From positions 1-64,000 of the forward strand of contig NZ_JAFMTY010000017.1 of assembly GCF_017329605.1 (NCBI RefSeq): 64,000 nt of DNA. The letters run 5' to 3'. The notes beneath the pieces were generated by a model. That model searched no databases, had not been told where the DNA came from, and saw nothing but the letters and a program-made list of their open reading frames with translations. Source of the DNA: Alicyclobacillus fructus (GTDB taxonomy: Bacteria; Bacillota; Bacilli; Alicyclobacillales; Alicyclobacillaceae). A program made the translations under genes and the position numbers. Shown one piece after another: positions 53,227-61,845 of this stretch (its first letter is position 1; each line of letters begins with the position of its first letter).

Positions 53227-54276
53227 ATGGAGGTCCGGCGCTATTCCGAGAATCCGCTCATCACCCCGAAGGACGTGCCCCCATCTCATCCCGACATGAA
53301 GGTCATTGGTGCCTTCAACGCGGGCGTGGCCCGCGTGGGCGGCGAGACCGTGCTCGTCCTGCGCGTGGCTGAGCAGGCGAGCGCGGACGAGGACGCCGTC
53401 GGCGTGCCCGTGTACAATCCCGCGCACCGAACGGTCGAGGTCCACTGGTTCAAGCGCTCGGATCCGCACTACGATTTCTCCGATCCGCGCGCCGTGCGCC
53501 GCAAGGACACCGGCGAAACGGTGTGGCTCACGTCCATGTCCCATCTGCGCCTCGCGCGAAGCCGCGACGGCCGCCACTTCACCGTGGACGAGAAGCCGTT
53601 TCTCGCCCCGGAGACGCCGTACGAGGCCTTCGGCGTGGAGGATCCGCGGGTGGCCGAGATCGGCGGCGTCCACTACATCACGTACACGGCGGTGTCCGAT
53701 CACGGCGTGGCGGTAGGACTGGCCGCGACGCGCGATTTTCACCACGTCTGGCGGCTCGGTCTGATTCTTCCGCCGGAGAATAAGGACGTGGTGCTGTTTC
53801 CCGAGCGCATCGGCTCACATTACTACCTTCTCCATCGCCCGGCGCCCCGCGGACTCGGGGAGCTTGACATCTGGATTGCGGAGTCGCCGAACCTGCGCGC
53901 CTGGGGGAATCACCGGTTTTTGCTCGCGCCGCGCAAGGACAGCTGGGACAGCCTGCGCGTGGGCGGAGGCGCCGTGCCCATCCGCACCGAGAAGGGATGG
54001 CTCATCCTGTACCACGGCGCCAACGCGAAGAACGAGTACGCCATGGGCGCCTGTCTGGTCGATCTCGCCGACCCGTCCCGCGTCCTGGCGCGATCCGCCG
54101 AGCCCATCCTGAAGCCCGAGGCGCCGTACGAGCTGGCGGGCTTTTTCCGCGGCGTCGTGTTCTCCTGCGGGGCGTGGGTTGAAGGCGACGTGATCCACAT
54201 GTATTACGGCGTCGCCGACGAGTCGCTGGCGGGCGCAGACCTGTCCCTGCGCGACATCCTGGACAGCCTCGCCTGA
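53227..54276 (+). CDS. GH130-family beta-mannoside phosphorylase-like protein
   Basis: 349 aa behind GAGGAGGAAGAG. Five-bladed propeller features: NPLITPKDVP near residue 8, FNAGVARVGGETVLVLRV near 25, VEDPRVAEIGGVHYITYTA near 140 (the conserved Asp of GH130), GWLILYHGAN near 258, and VVFSCGAWVEGDVIHMYYGVADE near 300. GH130 enzymes phosphorolyse or hydrolyse beta-mannosides. There is no signal peptide, so it is cytoplasmic. It follows the transglutaminase-like gene closely. The substrate is not readable. Confidence 0.9.
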   Translation: MEVRRYSENPLITPKDVPPSHPDMKVIGAFNAGVARVGGETVLVLRVAEQASADEDAVGVPVYNPAHRTVEVHWFKRSDPHYDFSDPRAVRRKDTGETVWLTSMSHLRLARSRDGRHFTVDEKPFLAPETPYEAFGVEDPRVAEIGGVHYITYTAVSDHGVAVGLAATRDFHHVWRLGLILPPENKDVVLFPERIGSHYYLLHRPAPRGLGELDIWIAESPNLRAWGNHRFLLAPRKDSWDSLRVGGGAVPIRTEKGWLILYHGANAKNEYAMGACLVDLADPSRVLARSAEPILKPEAPYELAGFFRGVVFSCGAWVEGDVIHMYYGVADESLAGADLSLRDILDSLA

Positions 54277-54414
54277 GGCGCCGGCGGGCGCGCCCGGCTT
54301 TTCGCCCGACGACCCGCCTCGCGCAGCAACCGTTTGTTTAGAGAATTTTTGATGTTGTGGCCGTCTTTTTCTTGTATATTGATCTTTAACAAGCGATAGG
54401 TGGTGGAATGCAGT

Positions 54415-54696
54415 TTGGACCAAGAACTCTTGTATTTGACGCGATCCGGCAAGGACCTCGCGCGCAAAGCCCGCCGCTGGCTTCGCCAGCATCCCGAGGC
54501 GACGCTCGGCGAGGTGGCCGAACAGGTGCGCGAGCTCTTTCAACTTCGCGATCTCGGCGATCTCGCCGATCGCCCTCTGCGCGAACTGCCCGAGTGCCGC
54601 TGGATTGTCCTCGGCGAGAACGACCGCGGGCGGATCGAAGTGCAGAAGGATGTCGCCGGCTTGGGCGATGTGCGCTACGTGGAGACGAAGGGCTGA
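54415..54696 (+). CDS. Small protein of unknown function (93 aa)
   Basis: Not recognised. The TTG at 54415 lies about 11 bases after AGGTGG; a GTG at 54400 would add five residues. The sequence is charged, with a helical N-terminal half (LTRSGKDLARKARRWLRQHP, then GEVAEQVRELFQLRDL) and a short C-terminal beta segment (CRWIVLGENDRGRIEVQK). It has no signal peptide or zinc motif. An AT-rich stretch with TATATT at 54375-54380 may be its -10. It has its own strong terminator. Confidence 0.65.
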   Translation: MDQELLYLTRSGKDLARKARRWLRQHPEATLGEVAEQVRELFQLRDLGDLADRPLRELPECRWIVLGENDRGRIEVQKDVAGLGDVRYVETKG

Positions 54697-54714
54697 AGCT
54701 CGCGGCGAAACGAA

Positions 54715-54755
54715 ACAGGGTGCCTCCCGAATGCGGAGGCACCCTGTGCTTTTAC
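54715..54755. terminator. Bidirectional terminator, small gene / rocF
   Basis: A perfect 13-bp stem (54715-54727 with 54735-54747) over a 7-base loop, then GCTTTT. On the minus strand it serves the roc operon. Confidence 0.9.
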
Positions 54756-55648
54756 ATCACGCGTTTGCCGAACAGCGATTCCAACAGTTCCACGGCCATG
54801 CGGCCCGTCTGATTCCGGTGATCCAAAATGGGGTTCACCTCGACGACGTCGACCGAGAGGAGCTTTCCGCTCGCCGCCAACAGCTCCATGGCGAGATGGC
54901 CCTCGCGGTAGGTGAAGCCGCCGTTGACCGGCGTGCCGACGCCCGGGGCGAACATGGGATCCAGCGCGTCGAGATCGAGGCTCAAATGGATGCCGCGCGT
55001 GCCGGCCGAAGCGATGCTTATGGCCTCCTGCATGACCGCGTCCATGCCGCGCCGATCGACGTCCTGCATGGTGAACACGTGAATGCCTGACTGGCGAATG
55101 AGTTCGCGCTCCTCCGGATCGATGGACCGCGCGCCGACCAGTACCACGTTTTCGGGCCGCACTTTCGGGCGAATCCCCCCGATGCCGGTGAGCGCGTCGT
55201 GGCCGAGCCCGAGGCTTGCCGCGAGCGGCATGCCGTGGATGTTGCCCGAAGGTGTGGTCTCATCCGTGTTCATGTCGCCGTGCGCGTCAAACCAAATCAC
55301 GCCGAACGGCTGACCCGCGCGCGCAATGCCGGCAAGGCTCCCAATGGCAATCGAGTGATCGCCGCCCAGGATGACGGGCGTGTGGCCGCCCTTCAGCACG
55401 CCCTCGACCTTCTCGCAGAGCGCTTCGCAGACCGAGACGACCTCGCGCAGGTACTTCAGCTTCTGGTGCTCAATTCGCCTCGTCTCCGGCGTCGGCACCG
55501 GCACGTCGCCGAGATCGGCCACCTCGTAGCCGAGCCGCTCGAGCTTCTCCTTCAGCCCCGCGTAGCGGATGGCGCTCGGGCCCATGTCCACGCCGCGCCG
55601 GTTCTGGCCGTAGTCGGACGGGACGCCGATGATGTGAATGTCCTTCAT
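54752..55648 (-). CDS. rocF: Arginase RocF
   Basis: 298 aa, the usual length. The binuclear Mn ligands are in [10 protein letters not shown] (near residue 97), [11 protein letters not shown] (near 124) and SLDLDALDP (near 228); GNIHGMPLA and [11 protein letters not shown] complete the ureohydrolase pattern. It hydrolyses arginine to ornithine and urea, the first step of the pathway whose next enzymes are encoded just upstream. It is the last gene of rocA-rocD-rocF, 15 bases after rocD. Confidence 0.97.
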   Translation of the reverse strand: MKDIHIIGVPSDYGQNRRGVDMGPSAIRYAGLKEKLERLGYEVADLGDVPVPTPETRRIEHQKLKYLREVVSVCEALCEKVEGVLKGGHTPVILGGDHSIAIGSLAGIARAGQPFGVIWFDAHGDMNTDETTPSGNIHGMPLAASLGLGHDALTGIGGIRPKVRPENVVLVGARSIDPEERELIRQSGIHVFTMQDVDRRGMDAVMQEAISIASAGTRGIHLSLDLDALDPMFAPGVGTPVNGGFTYREGHLAMELLAASGKLLSVDVVEVNPILDHRNQTGRMAVELLESLFGKRVM

Positions 55649-55663
55649 GCCGTTCCCTGCTTT

Positions 55664-56875
55664 CTAGCGAGCGCCTTCCGCGAAGACGCTCCGGATCTTG
55701 TCGAACGCCCACGCGAGCTCGTCTTCCGTGATGACGAGCGGGGGCGCGAAGCGAATGGTGTTCTCGTGCGTTTCCTTGCACAGAAGCCCGAGATCTTTCA
55801 GGCGCTCGCAGTACGGCCGCGCCTTCTCGTGGAGCTCCATGCCGATGAAGAGGCCTCTGCCGCGCACTTCCTTGATGGCCGGGTGCTTGAGTTCGCGCAG
55901 CCAGCCGATGAACTTCTCCCCGAGTTCGCGCGAACGCTCCGGCAGCTTCTCCTCGACAATGACGTCGAGCGCCGCGATGGCCACCGCCGCCCCGAGCGGG
56001 TTGCCGCCAAACGTCGAGCCGTGCGATCCGGGCTCGAACACGCCGAGAATGTCCCGGTTGGCCGCCACGGCGGACACGGGGAACACGCCGCCGCCGAGCG
56101 CCTTGCCGAGGATGTAGACGTCGGGCACGACGCCCTCCCAGTCGCAGGCGAACATCTGTCCCGTGCGGCCGAGTCCCGTCTGAATCTCGTCGGCCACAAA
56201 CAGCACGCCGCGATCGCGGCACAACGCGTACGCCTCGCGCAGGTAGCCTTCCGGCGGCACGATGATGCCCGCCTCACCCTGGATGGGCTCGACGAGGAAC
56301 GCCGCGGTGTTCTCCGTAATGGCCTGCCTCAGCGCCTCGATGTCCCCGTACGGAATGATGCGGAAGCCGGGCGTGAGCGGGCCGAAGCCGCGCCGGTACT
56401 CCGGATCGCTCGAAAACGAGATGATGGTGGTGGTGCGGCCGTGGAAGTTGTGCTCGGCCACGATGATCTCGGCCTGGTCGTTCGGCACGCCCTTCACGTC
56501 GTACGCGTAGCGCCTGACCGCCTTGATGGCCGTCTCCACCGCTTCGGCGCCCGTGTTCATCGGCAGCACCATGTCCTTATGGGTGAGCTTCGCGATCCGC
56601 TCGTACATCTGACCGAGCTTGTCGTTGTAAAACGCGCGCGACGTCAGCGTGATGGCGTCCGCCTGCTCCTTCAGCGCCTGGATGATGCGCGGGTGGCGGT
56701 GCCCCTGGTTGAGCGCCGAGTAGGCGCTCAGCATGTCGAGGTACCGGTTGCCCTCCGCGTCCCACACCCAGACGCCCTCGCCCTTCACGAGCACGACGGG
56801 CAGGGGGTGGTAGTTCTTGGCGCCATACTGTTCCTCAAGCTGAAGCGCCTCGCGGCTCGTCACCTGTGTCGTCAT
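55664..56875 (-). CDS. rocD: Ornithine aminotransferase RocD
   Basis: 403 aa from the ATG at 56875 behind GAGGTGA. Class III PLP motifs: [19 protein letters not shown] near residue 21, [11 protein letters not shown] near 52, [19 protein letters not shown] near 106, [13 protein letters not shown] near 147, [13 protein letters not shown] near 200, [14 protein letters not shown] near 228 and [16 protein letters not shown] near 258 with the catalytic Lys. It converts ornithine to glutamate semialdehyde. It is in the middle of the roc operon. Confidence 0.97.
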   Translation of the reverse strand: MTTQVTSREALQLEEQYGAKNYHPLPVVLVKGEGVWVWDAEGNRYLDMLSAYSALNQGHRHPRIIQALKEQADAITLTSRAFYNDKLGQMYERIAKLTHKDMVLPMNTGAEAVETAIKAVRRYAYDVKGVPNDQAEIIVAEHNFHGRTTTIISFSSDPEYRRGFGPLTPGFRIIPYGDIEALRQAITENTAAFLVEPIQGEAGIIVPPEGYLREAYALCRDRGVLFVADEIQTGLGRTGQMFACDWEGVVPDVYILGKALGGGVFPVSAVAANRDILGVFEPGSHGSTFGGNPLGAAVAIAALDVIVEEKLPERSRELGEKFIGWLRELKHPAIKEVRGRGLFIGMELHEKARPYCERLKDLGLLCKETHENTIRFAPPLVITEDELAWAFDKIRSVFAEGAR

Positions 56876-56919
56876 GGGATTCACCTCAACAGGCGGGCGA
56901 TCTCGCCCGCCAAATTCCG

Positions 56920-58470
56920 TCACAACAGTTCCGACACGCTCTTCATCTGCGTGAAGAGGAGCAGGTAGTCCGGGCCGCCTGCCTTCGAATCCGTGCCGGA
57001 CATGTTGAAGCCGCCGAACGGATGCACGCCGACGATGGCCCCTGTGCACTTGCGGTTGAAGTACAGGTTGCCGACGTGGAAGTGGTGGCGCGCATACGCC
57101 AGGTGCTCGCGGTTCGTCGACAGCACCGATCCGGTGAGGCCGAACTCCGTACTGTTGGCCACGTCGATGGCCTCCTCGAACGATCCCACCTTCGTGAACG
57201 CGACCACCGGGCCGAAGATCTCCTCCTGCATGATTCGCGCGTCCGGCTTCACATCCGCAAACACCGTCGGGTGGACGAAGAAGCCCGTCTCGTTCGACGC
57301 CGTGCCGCCCGCGACCAGACGGCCCTCGCCGCGGCCAATCTCGATGTAGGTCGTGATCTTTTCAAACGCCTTCTGGTCGATCACCGGCCCCGTGCCCACG
57401 CTCGCATCGCGCACGTCGCCCACCTTGAACGCCTTCGCGAGCACCGCGACGCGATCGACGAGCTGGTCGTAGAGCGATTCGTGCGCGATGACTCGCGAGC
57501 ACGCCGAGCACTTCTGGCCGGAGAAGCCGAAGGCCGATTGAACGATAATCTTCGCGGCGCTTTCCACGTCGTAGCCCTCGTCCACGACGATGGCATCCTT
57601 GCCGCCCATCTCGGCGATGAACCGCTTGATCCAGCGCTGACCGGGGATGCGCTTCGCGGCGAGTTCGTTGAGGTGCAGGCCCACCTGCTTGGAACCCGTG
57701 AAGGAGATGAAGCGCACGTCCTTGTGGCCCACCATGAAGTCGCCCATTTCGGCCGGATCGCCTGGGACGAAGTTGACCACGCCTGCCGGCATGCCCGCCT
57801 CCTCGAGCGCTTCCATCAGCTTGTAGGCGATGACGGGCGTCTGGATGGCGGGCTTCAACAGCACCGTGTTGCCCGCGACGACGGCCGAAACGGTCATGCC
57901 CGTCACGATGGCGAGCGGGAAGTTCCAGGGCGGAATGATGGCTCCCACGCCGAGCGGGATGTACTCGATGTGGTTGTCCTCGCCAGAGATGGGCGTGAGG
58001 AGGTCGTCCGCGCGGCGAGCGAGATCGATCATCTGGCGCCCGTAGTACTCCAGAAAGTCGATGGCCTCAGCCGTGTCCGCGTCGGCCTCCGCGCGGCTCT
58101 TGCCGGCCTCGAGCAGCATCCAGGCCGAGAACTCGTGCTTTCTCCGTCGGATGATGGCCGCCGTCTTGAACAGCAGCGCGGCGCGCTCCAGGACGGGCAT
58201 GTGCGACCACGTCCGATACGCCTCCCAGGCGGCTTCAAGCGCCTGCTCGATCTCGGCCTTTCCGGCCATGGCGACGCGGCCGATGACCTCCGTCTTCCTG
58301 GACGGATTGATGGACTCGATGTAGCGCCCGGTGTCGATGCGCTTGCCGCCGATGACAAGTGGATACGTGCGGCCGAGCTCTTGCTCCACCTTGGCGAGCG
58401 CGGCGGCGAACGCCTCCTGATTTGCAGGGTTGTTGAAGTCTGTCAAAGGTTCTGGGCGATACGGAATCAT
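56920..58470 (-). CDS. rocA: 1-pyrroline-5-carboxylate (glutamate semialdehyde) dehydrogenase RocA
   Basis: 516 aa from the ATG at 58470 behind AAGGAGG. The N-terminus ([22 protein letters not shown]) is typical of RocA. ALDH motifs: [14 protein letters not shown] near residue 170, [11 protein letters not shown] near 252, catalytic Glu in [12 protein letters not shown] near 285, catalytic Cys in [12 protein letters not shown] near 320, [10 protein letters not shown] near 400, and [17 protein letters not shown] near 475. It oxidises glutamate semialdehyde to glutamate, ending arginine and proline breakdown. It is the first gene of the operon behind a sigma-54 promoter. Confidence 0.97.
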   Translation of the reverse strand: MIPYRPEPLTDFNNPANQEAFAAALAKVEQELGRTYPLVIGGKRIDTGRYIESINPSRKTEVIGRVAMAGKAEIEQALEAAWEAYRTWSHMPVLERAALLFKTAAIIRRRKHEFSAWMLLEAGKSRAEADADTAEAIDFLEYYGRQMIDLARRADDLLTPISGEDNHIEYIPLGVGAIIPPWNFPLAIVTGMTVSAVVAGNTVLLKPAIQTPVIAYKLMEALEEAGMPAGVVNFVPGDPAEMGDFMVGHKDVRFISFTGSKQVGLHLNELAAKRIPGQRWIKRFIAEMGGKDAIVVDEGYDVESAAKIIVQSAFGFSGQKCSACSRVIAHESLYDQLVDRVAVLAKAFKVGDVRDASVGTGPVIDQKAFEKITTYIEIGRGEGRLVAGGTASNETGFFVHPTVFADVKPDARIMQEEIFGPVVAFTKVGSFEEAIDVANSTEFGLTGSVLSTNREHLAYARHHFHVGNLYFNRKCTGAIVGVHPFGGFNMSGTDSKAGGPDYLLLFTQMKSVSELL

Positions 58471-58540
58471 TGAATGGCCTCCTTCGAGAGGTGTGATGCG
58501 TAGGGCTAGTTGCCGCGCAGGCTCTACGAGTACGATCGAA

Positions 58541-58555
58541 GCAAACTTTGTGCCA
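58541..58555 (-). promoter_or_regulatory. Sigma-54 promoter of rocA-rocD-rocF
   Basis: On the minus strand TGGCAC-AAAGT-TTGC, a perfect -24/-12 match, about 70 bases upstream of the rocA ATG. The divergent gene is a sigma-54 activator. Confidence 0.9.
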
Positions 58556-58637
58556 AATGGCCAGTGCCCGCCGCACGCGCGGCGGGACCGTTCGCGCTCG
58601 CAGCCGATTCGCCTCTTGCGCTTTTCGGCGTTGGACT

Positions 58638-58654
58638 GCAAACTAGGCTTGCAT
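58638..58654. promoter_or_regulatory. Candidate activator site between rocA and rocR
   Basis: The 17-base inverted repeat TGCAA-N7-TTGCA lies about 85 bases upstream of the roc sigma-54 promoter and about 80 bases before rocR. Its place fits an enhancer site. Binding is inferred only from position and symmetry. Confidence 0.4.
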
Positions 58655-58732
58655 GCCGAACACGCGAGACGCGCTGATGCTGATTGTATATTGATGCAGG
58701 CGCGGCTGGAACATGCGGAGAGGAGGCGAGGG

Positions 58733-60193
58733 ATGCGCCCGCAGGACGTGGATTCGCGCCGGTTGTTGCTCGAGGCGGCACTCGATGCCCTGGACGAGGG
58801 CGTGCACGTGGTCGACGCCGAGGGGGTCACGGTGTTTTACAACCGGAAGATGGCGGATATCGAGGCCATGTCCCGGCAGGACGTGATGGGCCGAAGGATC
58901 GACGACGTGTTTTCGTTTCCGGATGCCGCGGGCAGCACGCTGCTCGACGCTGTGCGGCGCGGCGCGCGGCGGGATGACGTGCGTCAGACCTACTTCAATC
59001 GGCGCGGACAGGCCATCACGACGGTGAATCGGACGTTTCCCGTTTACGCGGACGGGCGGATCGTGGGGGCGGTCGAGATCGCCCGGGACGTGACGAGCGT
59101 CGAGCAACTGCGGAGCACGGCCTTCGGGCAGGCGGGCGTGCGCTACACGTTCGCGTCCATCATCGCGGAGAGCCCCGCGATGCGCGAGGTGCTGGAGCAG
59201 GCGCGGCGGGCGGCGCGGACGGATTCGTCCGTGCTCATCGTGGGCGAGACGGGCACGGGCAAGGAGCTTCTGGCGCAGGGCCTTCACGCGGCGAGCCCGC
59301 GGCGGGACGGGCCGTTCGTATCGCAGAACCTCGCCGCGATTCCGGACACGCTCGTCGAGGGCATCCTGTTCGGCACGGCGCGCGGCGCGTTCACGGGCGC
59401 GGTGGATCGGCCGGGACTCATCGAGCAGGCGAACGGGGGCACGCTCCTCCTCGACGAGCTGAACGCCATGCCGGCGCCGCTGCAGGCCAAGCTGCTCCGC
59501 GTCCTTCAGGAGCGCGTGGTGCGCCGGGTGGGCGATTTGAAGGATCGCCCCGTGGACGTGCGCATCCTCGCCACGATGAACGAAGACCCGGGCCGTGCCA
59601 TCCGCGAGGGCCGGCTGCGGGCTGACCTGTTCTATCGCCTGAGCGTGGTGACGCTGACCGTACCTCCGTTGCGATCCCGCCCCGAAGACATCCCGCCGCT
59701 CGTGGCGCACTTCATCGCCCGCCTGAACCGCGCCTTCGGGCTGCGCGTGGACGGCTGCGAACCGAGGCTGATGGAGGCGTTCATAGCGTACGACTGGCCC
59801 GGCAACGTGCGCGAGCTCGAGCACGTGATCGAGGGCGCGATGAACCTGATGGAGGACGAGCAGACGATTGGCTTTCAGCACCTTCCTGGACACGTGCGGC
59901 GCAGACTGGAACAGGCGCTCGCGGACGAGGGGCGCGTGGAAGCCAGTGCGAGGGGAGCGGGCGCCGAGGTGCCGGACGACGCGCCGCGCCGCCAAGCGCC
60001 GACTGGGCGGCCGGAAGCGGGCCCGACGTTTCGCCATCTCATCCGCGACTACGCTCGCTCGCTCTTGCAGGACGCGCTTCGGGAGACGCGCGGCAACGTG
60101 TCCGAGGCAGCTCGGAGGCTCGGCATGTCCAGGCAGAACCTCCAGTACTGGCTCCGGGAGGTGGGTGTGGATCCAGCGGCATACCGCCGCTGA
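58733..60193 (+). CDS. rocR: Sigma-54 enhancer-binding activator, RocR-like
   Basis: 486 aa from the ATG at 58733 behind GAGAGGAGGCGAG. A PAS domain (about 10-125; ALDEGVHVVDAEGVTVFYN) precedes the AAA+ domain with Walker A GETGTGKELLAQ near 170, the standard sigma-54 loop RGAFTGAVDR near 220, and Walker B GGTLLLDELNAMP near 238. The C-terminus has a Fis-type helix-turn-helix (GNVSEAARRLGMSRQNLQYW). It is flanked by two sigma-54 promoters, one for rocADF and one for the permease. In B. subtilis RocR activates roc operons in response to ornithine or citrulline. Confidence 0.92.
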   Translation: MRPQDVDSRRLLLEAALDALDEGVHVVDAEGVTVFYNRKMADIEAMSRQDVMGRRIDDVFSFPDAAGSTLLDAVRRGARRDDVRQTYFNRRGQAITTVNRTFPVYADGRIVGAVEIARDVTSVEQLRSTAFGQAGVRYTFASIIAESPAMREVLEQARRAARTDSSVLIVGETGTGKELLAQGLHAASPRRDGPFVSQNLAAIPDTLVEGILFGTARGAFTGAVDRPGLIEQANGGTLLLDELNAMPAPLQAKLLRVLQERVVRRVGDLKDRPVDVRILATMNEDPGRAIREGRLRADLFYRLSVVTLTVPPLRSRPEDIPPLVAHFIARLNRAFGLRVDGCEPRLMEAFIAYDWPGNVRELEHVIEGAMNLMEDEQTIGFQHLPGHVRRRLEQALADEGRVEASARGAGAEVPDDAPRRQAPTGRPEAGPTFRHLIRDYARSLLQDALRETRGNVSEAARRLGMSRQNLQYWLREVGVDPAAYRR

Positions 60194-60232
60194 TGCATGA
60201 GCATGCAGGAAGGGGTCGGCGATTTGCGATGA

Positions 60233-60246
60233 AACAAGCGCTTGTT
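60233..60246. promoter_or_regulatory. Perfect 14-base palindrome, candidate enhancer of the permease-sigL operon
   Basis: AACAAGCGCTTGTT is a perfect palindrome 116 bases upstream of the sigma-54 promoter at 60362. It is flanked by TTTGC on one side and GCAAA on the other, forming a wider inverted repeat. Distance and symmetry fit an upstream activating sequence. Confidence 0.45.
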
Positions 60247-60361
60247 CGGGGTGCAAACCCTATGGGCACTGCCCAGAGCGGTTGCAGGCCCGCCAGTGGT
60301 TCGACGAGCTCATCTCGCCGCCGGATGCGGGCGCGAGGGAATGAGGGCGGGATCGCGCGCT

Positions 60362-60376
60362 TGGCATGAGATTTGC
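60362..60376 (+). promoter_or_regulatory. Sigma-54 promoter of the permease-sigL operon
   Basis: TGGCAT-GAGAT-TTGC, one base from consensus at the last position of the -24 box and with GG/GC spacing intact. It lies 80 bases before the permease ATG. Confidence 0.8.
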
Positions 60377-60456
60377 TAAACTACGAGAGGTCAAACGAGC
60401 CGCGGCCGCACGTGTAAGCGTTGTCGCGAGCAAGACGAGGAGAGACGACGTCGCGC

Positions 60457-61845
60457 ATGAAGCAATTGGACAACATTTTGGAGAAAGAGTCGAAATTGCG
60501 CCGCGGGATGCAGGCGCGCCACATGTTCATGATTTCCATCGGCGGGGTGATTGGCACCGGGCTGTTTCTCAGTTCGGGGTACACGGTGAATCAGGCTGGG
60601 CCGGGCGGCGCCGTGCTCGCGTATGTGCTCGGCGGCGTCATCGTGGCCATCGTCATGATGTGCCTCGGCGAGTTGGCCACGGCCATGCCGGTGGCGGGAT
60701 CGTTCAAGACCTACGCGCAGGAGTTCATCAGCCCGTCGATTGGCTTTCTCAGCGCCTGGCTGTACTGGTTGAACGGCGCCTTTACCATCGGCGGCGAGTG
60801 GATTGCCGCGGACATCATCATCCATCAATACTTGCCGCACGTGCCGGACGTGGTCTGGTACGCCATCTTCGCGGCCATCTATTTGGCGCTGAACCTCACG
60901 CGCGTCGGCGTGTACGGAGAGAGCGAGTTCTGGTTTGCGAGCATCAAGGTCATTGGCATCATCGCCGCGTGTATCGCGGGCGTGCTGGCGCTGTTCGGCT
61001 TGACGGGGCATCCGGCAATTGGGCTTCGCAACTACACCGGGCAGGGCGGGTTGTTCCCGCACGGACTGGGCGCGGTGTTTCTCGCGCTCGTGCCCGTGAG
61101 CTTCGCGTACAGCGGCACGGAGCTCATCGGCATCGCGGCCGGGGAGAGCAAGGACCCGTCGAAGTCCGTGCCGCGCGCCGTGCGGACGACGAGCGTTCGC
61201 ATCCTTCTGTTCTACGTCATCTCGATGATCGTCTTGGTCGGCATCATCCCGTGGCAGAAGGCCGGCGTGAACGACAGCCCGTTTGCGACCATCTTCCAGG
61301 TCGCCGGCATCCCCTACGCGCACCTGATCATGGACCTCATCGTGATCACGTCCGCGCTGTCGGCCGGATCGTCCTGGACCTACGCGTCGTCGCGGCTGCT
61401 CTGGTCCATGGCCCTGGACGGCATGGCGCCGAGGTTTCTGACGCATCTCTCGAAGCAGAAGGTGCCGGTGTGGTCGGTGGTCGTCACGCTGTTCATCGGC
61501 ACGCTGTCCTTGTGGTTGTATGACGTGTCGCCGAATACGCTGTACTTGTGGATCGTCTCCGGCATCGGGCTGATTGCGGTGCTGTCGTGGGCCATCATCT
61601 GCGCCTCGCAGATCGGATTCCGCCGCAAGTACGTGCGCGAGGGCGGCGACTTGTCGAAGCTCGCGTACCGGACGCCCGGGTATCCGGTGGTGCCGATTCT
61701 CGGCGTCGTTTTGAACCTCGCCATCGCCGTCAGCCTTCTCTTCATTCCCGGCCAGCGCGTGGCCATCTACGCCGGTGTCCCCATCATCGTGCTCGTGCTT
61801 CTGGGTTACTATCTCTTGTACAAGCCGAGGATGGCGAAGTCGTGA
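60457..61845 (+). CDS. APC-family amino-acid permease (RocE-like)
   Basis: 462 aa with about 12 helices. The ATG has GAGGAGAG twelve bases upstream. APC/AAT motifs: MQARHMFMISIGGVIGTGLFLSSG near residue 21, PGGAVLAYVLGGVIV near 48, MPVAGSFKTYAQEFISP near 78, and SYSGTELIGIAAGES-type SFAYSGTELIGIAAGESKDP near 215. This subfamily includes RocE, GabP and other cationic or small amino-acid carriers; position between rocR and sigL favours arginine or ornithine. Its stop overlaps the ATG of sigL (TGATG). Confidence 0.88.
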   Translation: MKQLDNILEKESKLRRGMQARHMFMISIGGVIGTGLFLSSGYTVNQAGPGGAVLAYVLGGVIVAIVMMCLGELATAMPVAGSFKTYAQEFISPSIGFLSAWLYWLNGAFTIGGEWIAADIIIHQYLPHVPDVVWYAIFAAIYLALNLTRVGVYGESEFWFASIKVIGIIAACIAGVLALFGLTGHPAIGLRNYTGQGGLFPHGLGAVFLALVPVSFAYSGTELIGIAAGESKDPSKSVPRAVRTTSVRILLFYVISMIVLVGIIPWQKAGVNDSPFATIFQVAGIPYAHLIMDLIVITSALSAGSSWTYASSRLLWSMALDGMAPRFLTHLSKQKVPVWSVVVTLFIGTLSLWLYDVSPNTLYLWIVSGIGLIAVLSWAIICASQIGFRRKYVREGGDLSKLAYRTPGYPVVPILGVVLNLAIAVSLLFIPGQRVAIYAGVPIIVLVLLGYYLLYKPRMAKS

